Assembly (NCBI GenBank): GCA_009379825.1
Contig: WHTA01000019.1
Location: forward strand, 20,030-84,029
DNA: 64,000 bases
Direction: 5' to 3'
DNA from: Streptosporangiales bacterium
GTDB taxonomy: Bacteria; Actinomycetota; Actinomycetes; Streptosporangiales; WHST01
Each line of letters starts with the position of its first letter. Position 1 is the first letter of the stretch. Positions 45,295-54,517 of this stretch are shown here, one piece after another. Made by a program: the position numbers and the translations under genes. Below the pieces are notes generated by a model. It searched no databases and had not been told where the DNA came from. It was given only the letters and a program-made list of their open reading frames with translations.

Positions 45295-46212
45295 CTACCG
45301 GCGCCGGCCGTGCAGTTCGAGCGCGGCGGCGGCCGCCGCGATGCTCTCCAGGACGGCGCGGATCGCCGGGCGGCGGGTCGCCTCCGGATGGTGCGCGACC
45401 ACCAGCCTGCGCTTGATCGCCTTGGTCAACGGGAACACGTCGACGGTGTCGGGGCAGAACACCTTGCCCAGGTCGGACATCAGCGTGATGCCCGCGCCGG
45501 AGGCGACCATGGCGAGCGCGGTGGCCTGCTCGTCCACCTGGTGGGTGACGCGCAGGTCGAAGCCGGCACGCCGGCAGGCCGCGCGGACGGCGCGCCCGTA
45601 GTACGTGTGCGGACCGGAGATGACCCAGTCGAGGTCGGCGAGGTCGGCCAGCCGGACCGGCCCGTCGGTGAACTGACCCGCGGGCGCGGCGAGGTGCAGG
45701 TCCTCCACACCCACGGAGACGGTACGCAGACCGCTGGGCCACGGCTCGGACGCGTCCGGGTAGTCGATCATGAACGCCAGGTCGAGGTGGCCGTGCCTGA
45801 GGTCGACGACGGCGTCCTCAGGGTCGGTCTCGCGGGTGGTGAGGCGGATCTCCGGGTGTCGCTCGGCGAGGTCGGCGGTGACGGCGGGCACGAGCGCGGC
45901 GGACACCGTGGAGAACACCCCGGCCATCAGCTCCGCCGCCAGCGTGTCGCGCACCTGCTCGACGGCGGCCTGCGCCTGCTGCTCGGCGTCGAGGATCACC
46001 TCCGCGTGCTCGGCAAGCACGCGACCGACGTCGGTGAGCCGCACGCCACGGCCGACGCGCTCGAGCAACGGCGCACCCACTTCGTCCTCGAGCGCGGCGA
46101 GTTGCTGGGACACCCCTGAGGGTGAGTAGTGCAGCGCACGGGCTGCCGCGCTTACCCCGTCACGGCGGGCGACCTCGCGCAGCATACGGAGTCTGTGTAG
46201 CGCAAATTCCAT
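45295..46212 (-). CDS. LysR-family transcriptional regulator
   Basis: 305-residue LysR protein: helix-turn-helix 'GVSAAARALHYSPSGVSQQLAALEDEVG' (18-45) and an effector domain. The ATG at 46212 is preceded by TAGGAT and six bases (leaderless). It diverges from a small membrane protein and probably regulates itself; the start codon lies in an ATTC-N7-GAAT repeat. It resembles the actinobacterial ArgP/CynR-like branch without a defined effector. Confidence 0.87.
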   Translation of the reverse strand: MEFALHRLRMLREVARRDGVSAAARALHYSPSGVSQQLAALEDEVGAPLLERVGRGVRLTDVGRVLAEHAEVILDAEQQAQAAVEQVRDTLAAELMAGVFSTVSAALVPAVTADLAERHPEIRLTTRETDPEDAVVDLRHGHLDLAFMIDYPDASEPWPSGLRTVSVGVEDLHLAAPAGQFTDGPVRLADLADLDWVISGPHTYYGRAVRAACRRAGFDLRVTHQVDEQATALAMVASGAGITLMSDLGKVFCPDTVDVFPLTKAIKRRLVVAHHPEATRRPAIRAVLESIAAAAAALELHGRRR

Positions 46213-46220
46213 GCATGAAT
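46206..46220. promoter_or_regulatory. LysR-type repeat ATTC-N7-GAAT over the LysR start
   Basis: Perfect four-base arms with seven-base spacing centred on ATGCAT, covering the LysR start codon and its -10. Binding would shut off the gene's own leaderless transcript. Confidence 0.4.
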
Positions 46221-46322
46221 CCTAAACGATACGGTGCGCTTTTCTTCACTGGACGCTAAGGCTGAAGCTGCCCAGACTGAACCCGTGGGATCCATTCATT
46301 ACGTCCAGGAGAGGAAACAGAG

Positions 46323-46667
46323 TTGACCGGTGTGGTGCTCGACGGAGCCGGTTGGTTGGGCGGTGTCGCAGTCGCTGTGGCCTACGTGTTGGTCGCCACC
46401 AGGCGTCTCAGTCCGGATGCCCGGATGTTCCAGGTGCTCAACATCATCGGCGGCGTGCTGCTGACCGCGACCACGCTCTATCGCCAGGCGGTGCCGAACA
46501 CGGTCATCAACGTGGTGTGGATCGTCTTCGGCATCTACGGCATTGTCACCGCACGACGCCGACAACGAGCGGACCGCCAGGCCCCCGTCGAGGCACTCGC
46601 CGCCTACGACGTCGAGCCGTACCCGGCGACAAGCAGCGCCACCCCGGAGCTCGTCGAGGCACGCTGA
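46323..46667 (+). CDS. Small membrane protein (CBU_0592-like)
   Basis: 114 residues with three hydrophobic helices and a polar tail ('GWLGGVAVAVAYVLVATRRLSPDARMFQVLNIIGG', 'VINVVWIVFGIYGIV'), matching the short CBU_0592-type membrane family. TTG 46323 follows AGGAGAGGAAACAGAG. Divergent from the LysR gene and probably under its control. No function is known. Confidence 0.65.
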   Translation: MTGVVLDGAGWLGGVAVAVAYVLVATRRLSPDARMFQVLNIIGGVLLTATTLYRQAVPNTVINVVWIVFGIYGIVTARRRQRADRQAPVEALAAYDVEPYPATSSATPELVEAR

Positions 46668-46739
46668 CCCGGCGAGGACCGATGAGTTCTCCCCCGTCCC
46701 GCGGTCTGTACACCCGGACCGCTCAACGAGGAGGACGTC

Positions 46740-47657
46740 ATGGTGCAGATCGGTGCCGCACTACCGATTGCGGGTCGCGACATCTCGGCCGAGGCCATCG
46801 CCACGGTCGCGGAGACCGCGGAGCGCATGGGTTTGGGCAGCGTGTGGACGAACGAACGGCTGCTGCGGCCGGTCGAGCCGATACCGATGGGCGGGCCCGG
46901 CGGCCCCGTGATGGACGGCCCACCCGAGTGGGCGAACATCTACGATCCGCTCGAGGCGCTGAGCTATGTCGCGGCGCGTACCGAGCGGATCCTGGTCGGC
47001 ACCAGCGTGCTCGTGGCGCTGTTCCAGGCGCCCGTGGTGCTCGCCCGCCGGCTCGCCACCCTCGACCACCTCAGCGGCGGCCGGCTGCTCGCCGGTGTCG
47101 GCCAGGGCTGGATGGCGCAGGAGTTCGCCGCCGCCGGCGTGCCGATGCGGCGGCGCGGCGCCGGGTTCGAGGAACAGCTCGAGGTGATGCGCGCGGTCTG
47201 GGGACCGAACCCCGTGCGCTACGAGGGCCGGTTCTACCAGGTGCCCGAGTGTGAGATCGGCCCGAAGCCGGTGCGTCCAGGTGGGCCTGCCGTGCTCGTC
47301 GGCGCCGCCACTCCGCGGTCCGTCGAGCGAGCCGCCAGGCTCGGCCTCGGCCTCACGCTCGTCGTGTTCGACTGGGACGCGCTGCGCGAAACGATCTCGA
47401 CGTTCCGCCGCACCGCGGCCGCCGCCGGGCACGACGGGGACGCGCTGCCGCTGACCGTTCAGGTCAACGGTGCGGTGTCGGCGGACGGCCCGGCCGACGA
47501 CCGGGCGCCGCTCACCGGCGCCGTGGAACAGGTGGCGGACGATCTCCTCGAGCTCGACCGCCTCGGCGTCGACCACGTCTTCTGGGCGATGATCGACCCC
47601 GGCGAGCAGTTGGACGTCCTTGGTCAGCTCCGCGCGGCATACGCCGAGCGGAGCTGA
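46740..47657 (+). CDS. LLM-class (F420-dependent) flavin oxidoreductase
   Basis: 305-residue luciferase-like TIM barrel. 'GLGSVWTNERLLRPVEP', 'VAARTERILVGTSVLVALFQ', 'LARRLATLDHLSGGRLLAGVGQGWMAQEF' are the usual luciferase-monooxygenase/F420-reductase pattern. Such enzymes use F420H2 or FMNH2 to reduce or oxygenate small molecules. ATG 46740 has AGGAGGACGTC upstream. No specific substrate is indicated. Confidence 0.85.
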   Translation: MVQIGAALPIAGRDISAEAIATVAETAERMGLGSVWTNERLLRPVEPIPMGGPGGPVMDGPPEWANIYDPLEALSYVAARTERILVGTSVLVALFQAPVVLARRLATLDHLSGGRLLAGVGQGWMAQEFAAAGVPMRRRGAGFEEQLEVMRAVWGPNPVRYEGRFYQVPECEIGPKPVRPGGPAVLVGAATPRSVERAARLGLGLTLVVFDWDALRETISTFRRTAAAAGHDGDALPLTVQVNGAVSADGPADDRAPLTGAVEQVADDLLELDRLGVDHVFWAMIDPGEQLDVLGQLRAAYAERS

Positions 47658-47677
47658 CCGGGCACAGCCCGCGATCC

Positions 47678-47929
47678 CTACGGCCGACCGACGGCGTCGA
47701 CGAGCTCGCGCGCCTGCGCACCTCCGCTCTCCCTGGCGCAGTGCGCGCAGCAGAAGAAGCGCCGGTCGAGCGCCACCCCGTGCCCGATGATGCGACAGGA
47801 GCAGTGTTCACAGATCGGCGCGAGCCGCTGGATCGCACACTCGAAACAGTCGAAGGTGTGGGTGTTCCCCGCTGCGGTGACCTCGATGCTGAGCGCGTAG
47901 TCGTTGCCGCAGACCTCACAGACGGCCAT
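47678..47929 (-). CDS. Small zinc-ribbon protein with four CxxC motifs
   Basis: 83 residues with 'VCEVCGND', 'FDCFECAIQRLAPICEHCSC' and 'FFCCAHC', i.e. eight or more cysteines that can hold two zinc ions. ATG 47929 follows GAGGAGGCAGCC, a strong site. No enzyme domain. Related small proteins are common in actinobacteria and of unknown role (nucleic acid or metal binding). Confidence 0.75.
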   Translation of the reverse strand: MAVCEVCGNDYALSIEVTAAGNTHTFDCFECAIQRLAPICEHCSCRIIGHGVALDRRFFCCAHCARESGGAQARELVDAVGRP

Positions 47930-48094
47930 GGCTGCCTCCTCACGATCGGGCTCCCTGGCTGTCACCATCTACGCTGGACCACGCGCGCCCGACCGGCAAC
48001 CCTGCACCAGTTCGGCAAGCGTGTTACTAGCCGCAATCCGGTGGATGGCGTCTCTTCACCGGCTGGGTCGAATGGCCGCAGTAGCGTCGGGTCG

Positions 48095-49252
48095 GTGAGG
48101 ATCGCGTTCGTCACCGAGTCGTGGCATCCGTCGACGGACGGGGTCGTCACCCGCCTCTCCGCCACCGTGCGGGAGCTGCGCCGTCGCGGGCACGAGGTGC
48201 TGGTCGTCGCCCCACGCGGCAGGTCGAGCCAGTTCGGCGGCGTGGAGGTACGCGAGGTGCCTACGGTCGGCGTCCGGTTCATCTACGGCGGCCGCCGGTG
48301 GGGCCTGCCGCTGCCCCGGGTCGGCCGCTATCTCAGGGAGTTCCGGCCCGATCTCGTGCACGTGGTCAACCCGGTGCTCCTCGGCATGGCCGGGGTGTGG
48401 GCGGCCAGGCGGGCCGGGATCCCGCTCGTCGCCTCGTACCACACCGACGTGAGCCGCTACGCGCGCTTCTACCACCTCGGTTGGCTGCAGCCCCTGATCC
48501 GGTGGGTGGTGAGCACACTGCACCGCCAGGCCGTGGTGAACCTGGCCACGTCGCGCCAACGGTGCGACGAGCTGCGCTCCTTCGGTGCCAGCGGTGTGCG
48601 GCTGTGGCGTCGCGGCGTCGACCTGGAGCTGTTCCACCCGGCACGCCGCACCCGCAGCGCCGACACGTCGAGCCGGATCGACGCGCTCTACGTCGGCAGG
48701 ATCGGCAAGGAGAAGGACATCCACCGACTGACGTCCCTGGTGCAGCCACCTGGCCGCGTCCACCTGACACTCGTGGGCGACGGCCCGGACCGGGAGCGAC
48801 TGTCGCGGGCGTTCGCCTCCGTTCCCGTCAGCTTCACCGGCACCCTGCACGGCACGACTCTCGCCGAGGCGTACGCCGACGCGGACGTCTTCGTCTTCCC
48901 GTCCACGACGGAGACGCTCGGGCTCGTGCTGCTCGAGGCGCTGGCTTCCGGGTTGCCTGTGGTCGCGGTCGACACACCTGCCAGCCGCGAGATCACCGGC
49001 GACTGTCGCGCCTGTCGGCTGTTCCCCGCCGACCAGGCGGACCAGCTGCCGCGTCTCGTCGACGAGCTGCTCGCCGCCGTGCCGCGGAGGGAACGCACCG
49101 CAGCCGCCCGGGCCGAAGCGCAGCGGTGGAGCTGGCAGGCGGCAACCGACGACTTGCTCGCCCACTACGCCGACGCCTGTGCCGGTAGCCGCGGCCGGCC
49201 GGCTGCCACCGCTGGTTCACCGCACGCTCCTGCCGGTGCCCGTTCCGCCTGA
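48095..49252 (+). CDS. Glycosyltransferase family 4 (GT-B; PimB/MgtA-like)
   Basis: 385-residue retaining GT-B glycosyltransferase. N-terminal acceptor domain starts 'VRIAFVTESWHPSTDGVVT'; C-terminal nucleotide-sugar domain holds 'GRIGKEKDIHRL', 'LTLVGDGPDRERL' and the catalytic EX7E region 'FPSTTETLGLVLLEALASGLPVVAVD'. It resembles mannosyltransferases that build phosphatidylinositol mannosides or glycolipids. GTG 48095 is preceded by TAGCGT and seven bases (leaderless). Acceptor unknown. Confidence 0.86.
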   Translation: MRIAFVTESWHPSTDGVVTRLSATVRELRRRGHEVLVVAPRGRSSQFGGVEVREVPTVGVRFIYGGRRWGLPLPRVGRYLREFRPDLVHVVNPVLLGMAGVWAARRAGIPLVASYHTDVSRYARFYHLGWLQPLIRWVVSTLHRQAVVNLATSRQRCDELRSFGASGVRLWRRGVDLELFHPARRTRSADTSSRIDALYVGRIGKEKDIHRLTSLVQPPGRVHLTLVGDGPDRERLSRAFASVPVSFTGTLHGTTLAEAYADADVFVFPSTTETLGLVLLEALASGLPVVAVDTPASREITGDCRACRLFPADQADQLPRLVDELLAAVPRRERTAAARAEAQRWSWQAATDDLLAHYADACAGSRGRPAATAGSPHAPAGARSA

Positions 49253-49272
49253 CCGAGCGCCGCCGCCGGCGG

Positions 49273-50331
49273 TCAGCCGGACTTGCCACACAGCGGGTAC
49301 AGGAACGGCCACGGGTCGACCGCGCTACCGCCGCCGGGCCAGCGTTCGAAGTGCAGGTGGTAGATGGTGCCCTGCGCGTCACCGGTCATACCGACCCGGG
49401 CGACCAGCTGGCCCGCCTCGACCCGCTGGCCCGTACTGACGAGGTTGACCTCCTGGTGGGCGTAGTAGTACGAGTCCCCGCTGTCGCCCTTCAGGATCAG
49501 CGCGATGCCGCCGAGCGTGTTCGAGTACGCCCGGCTGACCGTGGCGTCCTCGACGGCGTAGATCGGAGTGCTCTTCGGTGCCGCGATGTCGACACCCTCG
49601 TGGCTGCGCCCGCCACCGCGCGGGGCACCGAAGGTGTTCATCATCGTGTACGGGCTGCCGATCGGGCAGGTGAAGCGGCCGTCGACCCGGGACCGGGTGG
49701 CACGCTCCTTCTTCCGCTTGGCGGCGTCCTCGGCCCGCCGCTCGGCCCGGCGCTTGGCGGCGAGTTTGGCCGCCTTTCGCAGTGCAGCGTTCAACTCGTC
49801 GCGCTGCGACGCGAGCTGCGCCTGCTTCGCCTTGGCTCGGCCCTTCAGTTCCTTCAGGTCCGCCAGCTGACTGTCCAGCTTCCGGCGGTCCCGCCCGGCC
49901 TCGCGCATCGTGCCGTCGTCGGCCGAAGCGAGCACCGACATGGTGGTCACCCGATCCGCGATCTCGTCGGGTCTGCCTCTGCTGGTGAGTGCGAGCGCGG
50001 AGGTGTCCACCCCACCGTTGATGTAGGCGACCTGAGCGATCCGGGCCACGCGATCGCGCGACCGCGCCAGCCGGGCCTTGGTCTCGTCGACCCGCTTGGT
50101 CACCTTCGCGGTGCGCTTCGCCAGCGCGCCGGCCTCGTCCTCGCTCTTCTGGTACGCGTCCACGACGTCCGCGAGCCGCTCCCTGAGCTCGTCGGTGTCG
50201 GGCGTCTCCGCCCTGGACAGGGGTTGTCCGTTCGCGGACGGCGCGGCGTGCGCGGGGCTGCCGGCGAGCAGCAGCGCAAGCGCCGCGGCGACGACGGCGA
50301 ACAGACGAAGTAGATGTCCGGGGCGTCTCAT
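49273..50331 (-). CDS. Secreted M23-family peptidase with coiled coil
   Basis: 352-residue exported protein: signal peptide ending near 'SPAHAA', a long coiled coil (about 45-210, 'EDEAGALAKRTAKVTKRVDETKARLARSRDR'), a basic linker and the M23 metallopeptidase domain with HEGVDI and 'YHLHFERW' zinc sites. It resembles RipA/EnvC-type cell-wall hydrolases or their activators; the full metal set (His, Asp, His) appears complete. ATG 50331. Convergent with the glycosyltransferase. Confidence 0.88.
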   Translation of the reverse strand: MRRPGHLLRLFAVVAAALALLLAGSPAHAAPSANGQPLSRAETPDTDELRERLADVVDAYQKSEDEAGALAKRTAKVTKRVDETKARLARSRDRVARIAQVAYINGGVDTSALALTSRGRPDEIADRVTTMSVLASADDGTMREAGRDRRKLDSQLADLKELKGRAKAKQAQLASQRDELNAALRKAAKLAAKRRAERRAEDAAKRKKERATRSRVDGRFTCPIGSPYTMMNTFGAPRGGGRSHEGVDIAAPKSTPIYAVEDATVSRAYSNTLGGIALILKGDSGDSYYYAHQEVNLVSTGQRVEAGQLVARVGMTGDAQGTIYHLHFERWPGGGSAVDPWPFLYPLCGKSG

Positions 50332-50472
50332 GGGGCGTCCGCCACTCTAGGCGAAGGTCACGAAAAGGTCACGCCCGATCCGCCCGAACCCGACAAACGT
50401 GACCGACGCTCACGCTCGGCAACAGCCTTCCGCCACCGGGAACACCACCCCCTCCCCGACGGCGAGGTCCTG

Positions 50473-51762
50473 ATGACGCAGTCAGGGACGCTGGCGCACG
50501 ACGGGCGCAGCAAGTTCGGTGCCGCAGACGCGGACGGCTTCGCGCCGAGCGACGCGGTCGGGGTCGTCGTACTCAAGCGGCTGGCCGACGCCGTCGCCGA
50601 CGGCGACCGGATCCGCGCGGTGATCGAGGGCAGCGCCGTCGGCAACGACGGCCGCACCGGCGGCTCGCTGCTGACCCCTTCGGTGGCCGGGCAGACCGAG
50701 GTGCTCCGGTGGGCCTACGAGGACGCCGGGGTGTCCCCGGCGGATGCGGACTTCGTCGAGGCGCACGGGGTGGGCTCACCCACGCTCGACCCCGTCGAGT
50801 TCACCGGTCTCGGCGAGGTGCTCGGCGTGGGCAGGCCGCCGGACCGGCCGTGCCTCGTCGGCTCGGTCAAGACCAACGTAGGGCACGCGGAGGCCGCCGG
50901 CGGTATCGCCGGCCTGCTCAAGGCGGTGCTGTACCTGGAGCATGGCCAGGTCCCGGCCAGCCTGCACTTCGACACCCCCAACCCGGCGATCGCATGGGAC
51001 GAGCTGCCGCTCGTGGTACCGACGACGTTGCAGGAACTGCCCGACCGCGGCAGGCCGGCCGTCGCGGGCGTCAGCGGGCAGGGCGCCTCGTCGCTCAACG
51101 CGCACCTCGTACTCCGGCAGGGCCACACACCAGCACGTCGGCCCGACGCGGATGGCGAGACGTACGTACTGCCGCTGTCGGCCCGCTCCCCCGCGGCGCT
51201 CGATGCGCTTGTCCAGGCGTACGTGGAATACCTCGGGCCGGACGGGCAGGGCAACGGGTTCGCGCTACGCGACATCTTTACAGCGCGGCGACCCGCCGCC
51301 AGCACCACCGCTGCCGGTTGGCGGTGGTGGGCCGTTCGCACGAGGACATGATCGCCGCCCTGGGCGGTGTCCACCCGCCTGCCGTGGATGACCGGCTCCA
51401 CGCGGTCGGCGCGGTACCGCGCGGGCCAACCGGTGGGCTGGGCCGAGCTGTTCGCCGACCGCGGCACCTTCGTCCCGGTGCCCGGCCATCCCTGGCGGAC
51501 GAAGCGGTACTGGTTCGGCGAGCGGACGACCGGCGAGGACGCCGACCCGGTCGACGCGATCCTGCGCAGCTACGCCTACACGTCCTACTCGGACGACTCG
51601 GCGCTGTCCGACATCGGGATCGACTCGCTGGCGAGAGTGCAGATCCTCGTGGAGCTCACCCAGGACCTCGGCCACGACGTCGACGCCGACGACCTGGCCG
51701 AGCTGCCCACCGTGGGCGCGTTCCGGAAGTGGTGCCGCACGCTGGTCGCACCGGCCGCATGA
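50473..51762 (+). pseudogene. Degenerate polyketide synthase: C-terminal KS, no AT, ACP
   Basis: Starts (ATG 50473) inside a ketosynthase, after the active-site Cys region: 'LAHDGRSKFGAADADGFAPS', 'VEAHGVGSPTLDPVE' and 'KTNVGHAEAAGGIAGLLKA' (two catalytic His) are present. A one-base shift at about 51,278 leads to 'RRQHHRCRLAVVGRSHEDM'; a second at about 51,415 leads to 'GQPVGWAELFADRGTFVPVP', the post-AT linker. No acyltransferase lies between them. An ACP follows with 'SDIGIDSLARVQIL' (Ser for phosphopantetheine). A start-truncated KS without Cys and AT cannot build a chain by itself. Confidence 0.8.
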
Positions 51763-53311
51763 CCGGCGAACCGCAGACCACGTACGCGTGGTTCACCCGC
51801 TCCGCCGACCGGTTCGATGCCAGCCCGGCACTGGAGGTGGGTGCCGAGACACTGACCTACCGCCAGCTGCGGCACCTCGCGGAGCGGTTCGCGGCCCGGC
51901 TGCTCGCCGCCAACGACGGCGTCGCACCGGCGCGGGTGGGGCTGCTGGCGAGCCGGTCGGTGACCGCGTACGTCGGTTACCTCGCCATCGCGCGGCTCGG
52001 TGCGGTGGTCGTGCCGCTCAACCCGGAGTCCCCGCCGGCCCGCAATGCCGCCGTGGCTGCCGCCGCGGGCCTTGACCTGGCCGTCGCGGACGCCCCCGGC
52101 GCCGACCTGGGTGTCCCGTTGCTCGTGGCGGATTCGGTAGCGCTGGCGGCGATGGGCGCGGAGCCGTTCGCCGAACTGCCGGCGTGCCCGGCCACCCCGG
52201 ACGACGTCGCGTACGTTATCTTCACGTCCGGCTCGACCGGCAACCCCAAGGGCGTGCCGATCCTGCACCGCAACGTTTCCGCCTACCTGACCCAGATGGT
52301 GTCGCGGTACGAGATCGGCCCCGGCAGCAGGCTCTCCCAGGCCTTCGACCTCACCTTCGACGGCTCGGTGCACGACCTCTTCGTCGCCTGGGCCTGCGGG
52401 GGGCACGCTCGTGGTGCCGAGGCGCGGGCAGCAGCTGTCGCCGGTCAAGTTCATCAACGCCCACCGGCTCACGCACTGGTTCTCCGTGCCGTCCGTGGTG
52501 TCCTTCGCGGCACGTCTGGACACCCTGCAGTCGGGCAGCATGCCTACCTTGCGCTGGAGCGTGTTCGGCGGCGAGCCGCTCACGCTGCCCCAGGCGCATG
52601 CGTGGCAGGCGGCCGCGCCGGCCAGCACCCTGGTCAACCTGTACGGCCCGACGGAAGCCACGGTCTCGTGTACCGAGTACCGGCTGCCGCGCGACCCTGC
52701 GCAGTGGCCGATGCCGGCGGGCGGCACGGTACCGATAGGGACCTGCCACCCGTCCGTGGAGTTCCGGCTGCTGGACGAGAACGGCAACCCCGGCGCCGAG
52801 GGTGAGCTCTGCGTCCGCGGTCCGCAGCGCTTCCCCGGCTACCTGGACCCGGCGAACGACGTCGGCCGGTTCCTGGCCGTCGACGAGGCCGGCACCGTGC
52901 ACCCGTACACGGGAGACGCCACTCACCGACCGGCACTGGTACCGCACCGGCGACCACGTCACCGTGCAGGACGGCCTGCTGGTCCACAAGGGGCGGATGG
53001 ACCACCAGGTGAAGATCCGCGGCCGCCGGATCGAGCTCGGCGAGATCGAGGCACTGCTCAGGGAGAGTGGCGGCGTAACGGACGCCATCGTCACGGCCGT
53101 CGAGAGCCCGGACGGCGAGCCGGAGCTGTGCGCGGCGGTCAGCGGGACCGACCACGACACCGACGAGCTGTACTCCGCCCTGGCGGCCCGCCTCCCCCGC
53201 TACATGCTTCCTCGCCGGATCACCGTATTCGAGGAACTGCCGCTGAACGCGAACGGCAAGATCGACCGACGCACCCTGGCGTCGGCGCTGGCTGGCCGGC
53301 CGGGAGGCTGA
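51759..53311 (+). pseudogene. Stand-alone amino-acid adenylation domain, two frameshifts
   Basis: Overlaps the PKS stop as ATGA. Core motifs A1-A10 can be followed over about 518 residues: 'LTYRQLRHLAERFAARLLA', A3 'YVIFTSGSTGNPKGVPILH', A4 'FDLTFDGSVHDLF', A5 'LVNLYGPTEATVS', A7 'YRTGDHV', A8 'GRRIELGEIEALL' and A10 'NGKIDRRTL'. The frame breaks at about 52,405 (one extra base in a G6 run) and at about 52,920. It lacks a carrier domain and would load the preceding ACP or another carrier. The amino-acid specificity cannot be judged. Confidence 0.85.
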
Positions 53312-53314
53312 CCG

Positions 53315-54495
53315 ATGTTCGACGCCATCGTCGTGGGAGCACGGTGCGCCGGATCTCCCACCGCCATGCTGCTGGCCCGTGCGGGATACCGGGTACTGCT
53401 GCTCGACCGGGCGGAGTTCCCCTCCGATGCGCTCTCCACGCACCTCATCCACCAGCCCGGCGTGGCGGCGCTCGCCCGGTGGGGCCTGCTCGACCGGGTG
53501 CGCGCGTCCGGCTGCCCGCCGTTGGAGCATGCCGTCTACCAGGTGGCCGACATCCGCATCGAGGGGTGCGGCCGGGGCGTGGCCGGGCAGCGCACCGGCT
53601 ACGCACCCAGGCGCCGGGTACTGGACGCGATCCTGGTGGGCGGGGCGGTCGCGGCCGGCGTCGAGTTCCGTGGCCGCTGCTCGGTGACCACCCTGCTGCG
53701 TGACGACACCGGACGCGTCGTCGGTGTGGAGGCGGCGCATCGCGGACGCCGGTTCACGAGCGCGCCCCGCTCGTCTTCGGCGCGGACGGGATGCGCTCCA
53801 CGGTCGCCAAGCTCTGCGGGGCGCCGTACTCGGTGCAGGACCCGCGGTTGACCTGTGCCTACTACGCGTACTGGGAAGGCCTGCCGGCCGGCTTCGAGCT
53901 GTTCGAACGGCCGGGCGGCTGGGTGGGCGCCGTCCGCACCAACGACGACGCGACGCTCGTACTGGCCTACTTCCCGCAGTCTCGCTTCGCCGAAGTACGT
54001 GCCGACGCGCAGCGCGCGTACCTGGACCAGGTACGCGCGACCGCGCCTGCGCTGCTCGACCGCATGCAGGACGCGCACCGCGTCGAACGCCTGCGTGGCA
54101 CCGGTGACCAGCGGAACTTCTTCCGGCAGCCGACCGGCCCCGGGTGGGCCCTGGTCGGTGACGCCGGACACCACAAGGACTCCATCACCGCACGCGGGAT
54201 CACCGACGCGTTCCTGCAGGCGGAGTCGCTCGTCGGGCGGGTGAGCGGTCACCTCCACACCCCCGAGCGACTGGACGCCGCGCTCCGCCGGTACGCAGAG
54301 GAGCGCGACCAGCTGCTGATCGACGGCTACCACGCCACCCTGAGCGTCGCCCAACTGGAGACGCCGAAGCCCCGGCTCGCCCTCCTACGCGCAGTACAGT
54401 CCGACCCCGACCGCACAGCCACGTACTTCGACATGGTCGCCGGCGCCGCGTCCGCAACGGCCCGCTACACCCCGAAACTCCTGGCACTGCTCTGA
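53315..54495 (+). pseudogene. FAD-dependent monooxygenase/GGR-like reductase, one-base frameshift
   Basis: About 393 residues after repair. It starts 'FDAIVVGARCAGSPTAMLLARAG' (FAD motif with the R-C-A-G variant), has 'ALSTHLIHQPGVAALARWGLLDR' and ends with 'WALVGDAGHHKDSITARGITDAFLQAE', the GD motif typical of flavin monooxygenases and geranylgeranyl-reductase-like enzymes. One base is missing near 53,758 so 'RAPLVFGADGMRSTVAKL' is split. Last gene of the polyketide/adenylation remnant and probably its tailoring enzyme. Confidence 0.85.
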
Positions 54496-54517
54496 CCGAT
54501 CGACCGGCGCGCGGTGT

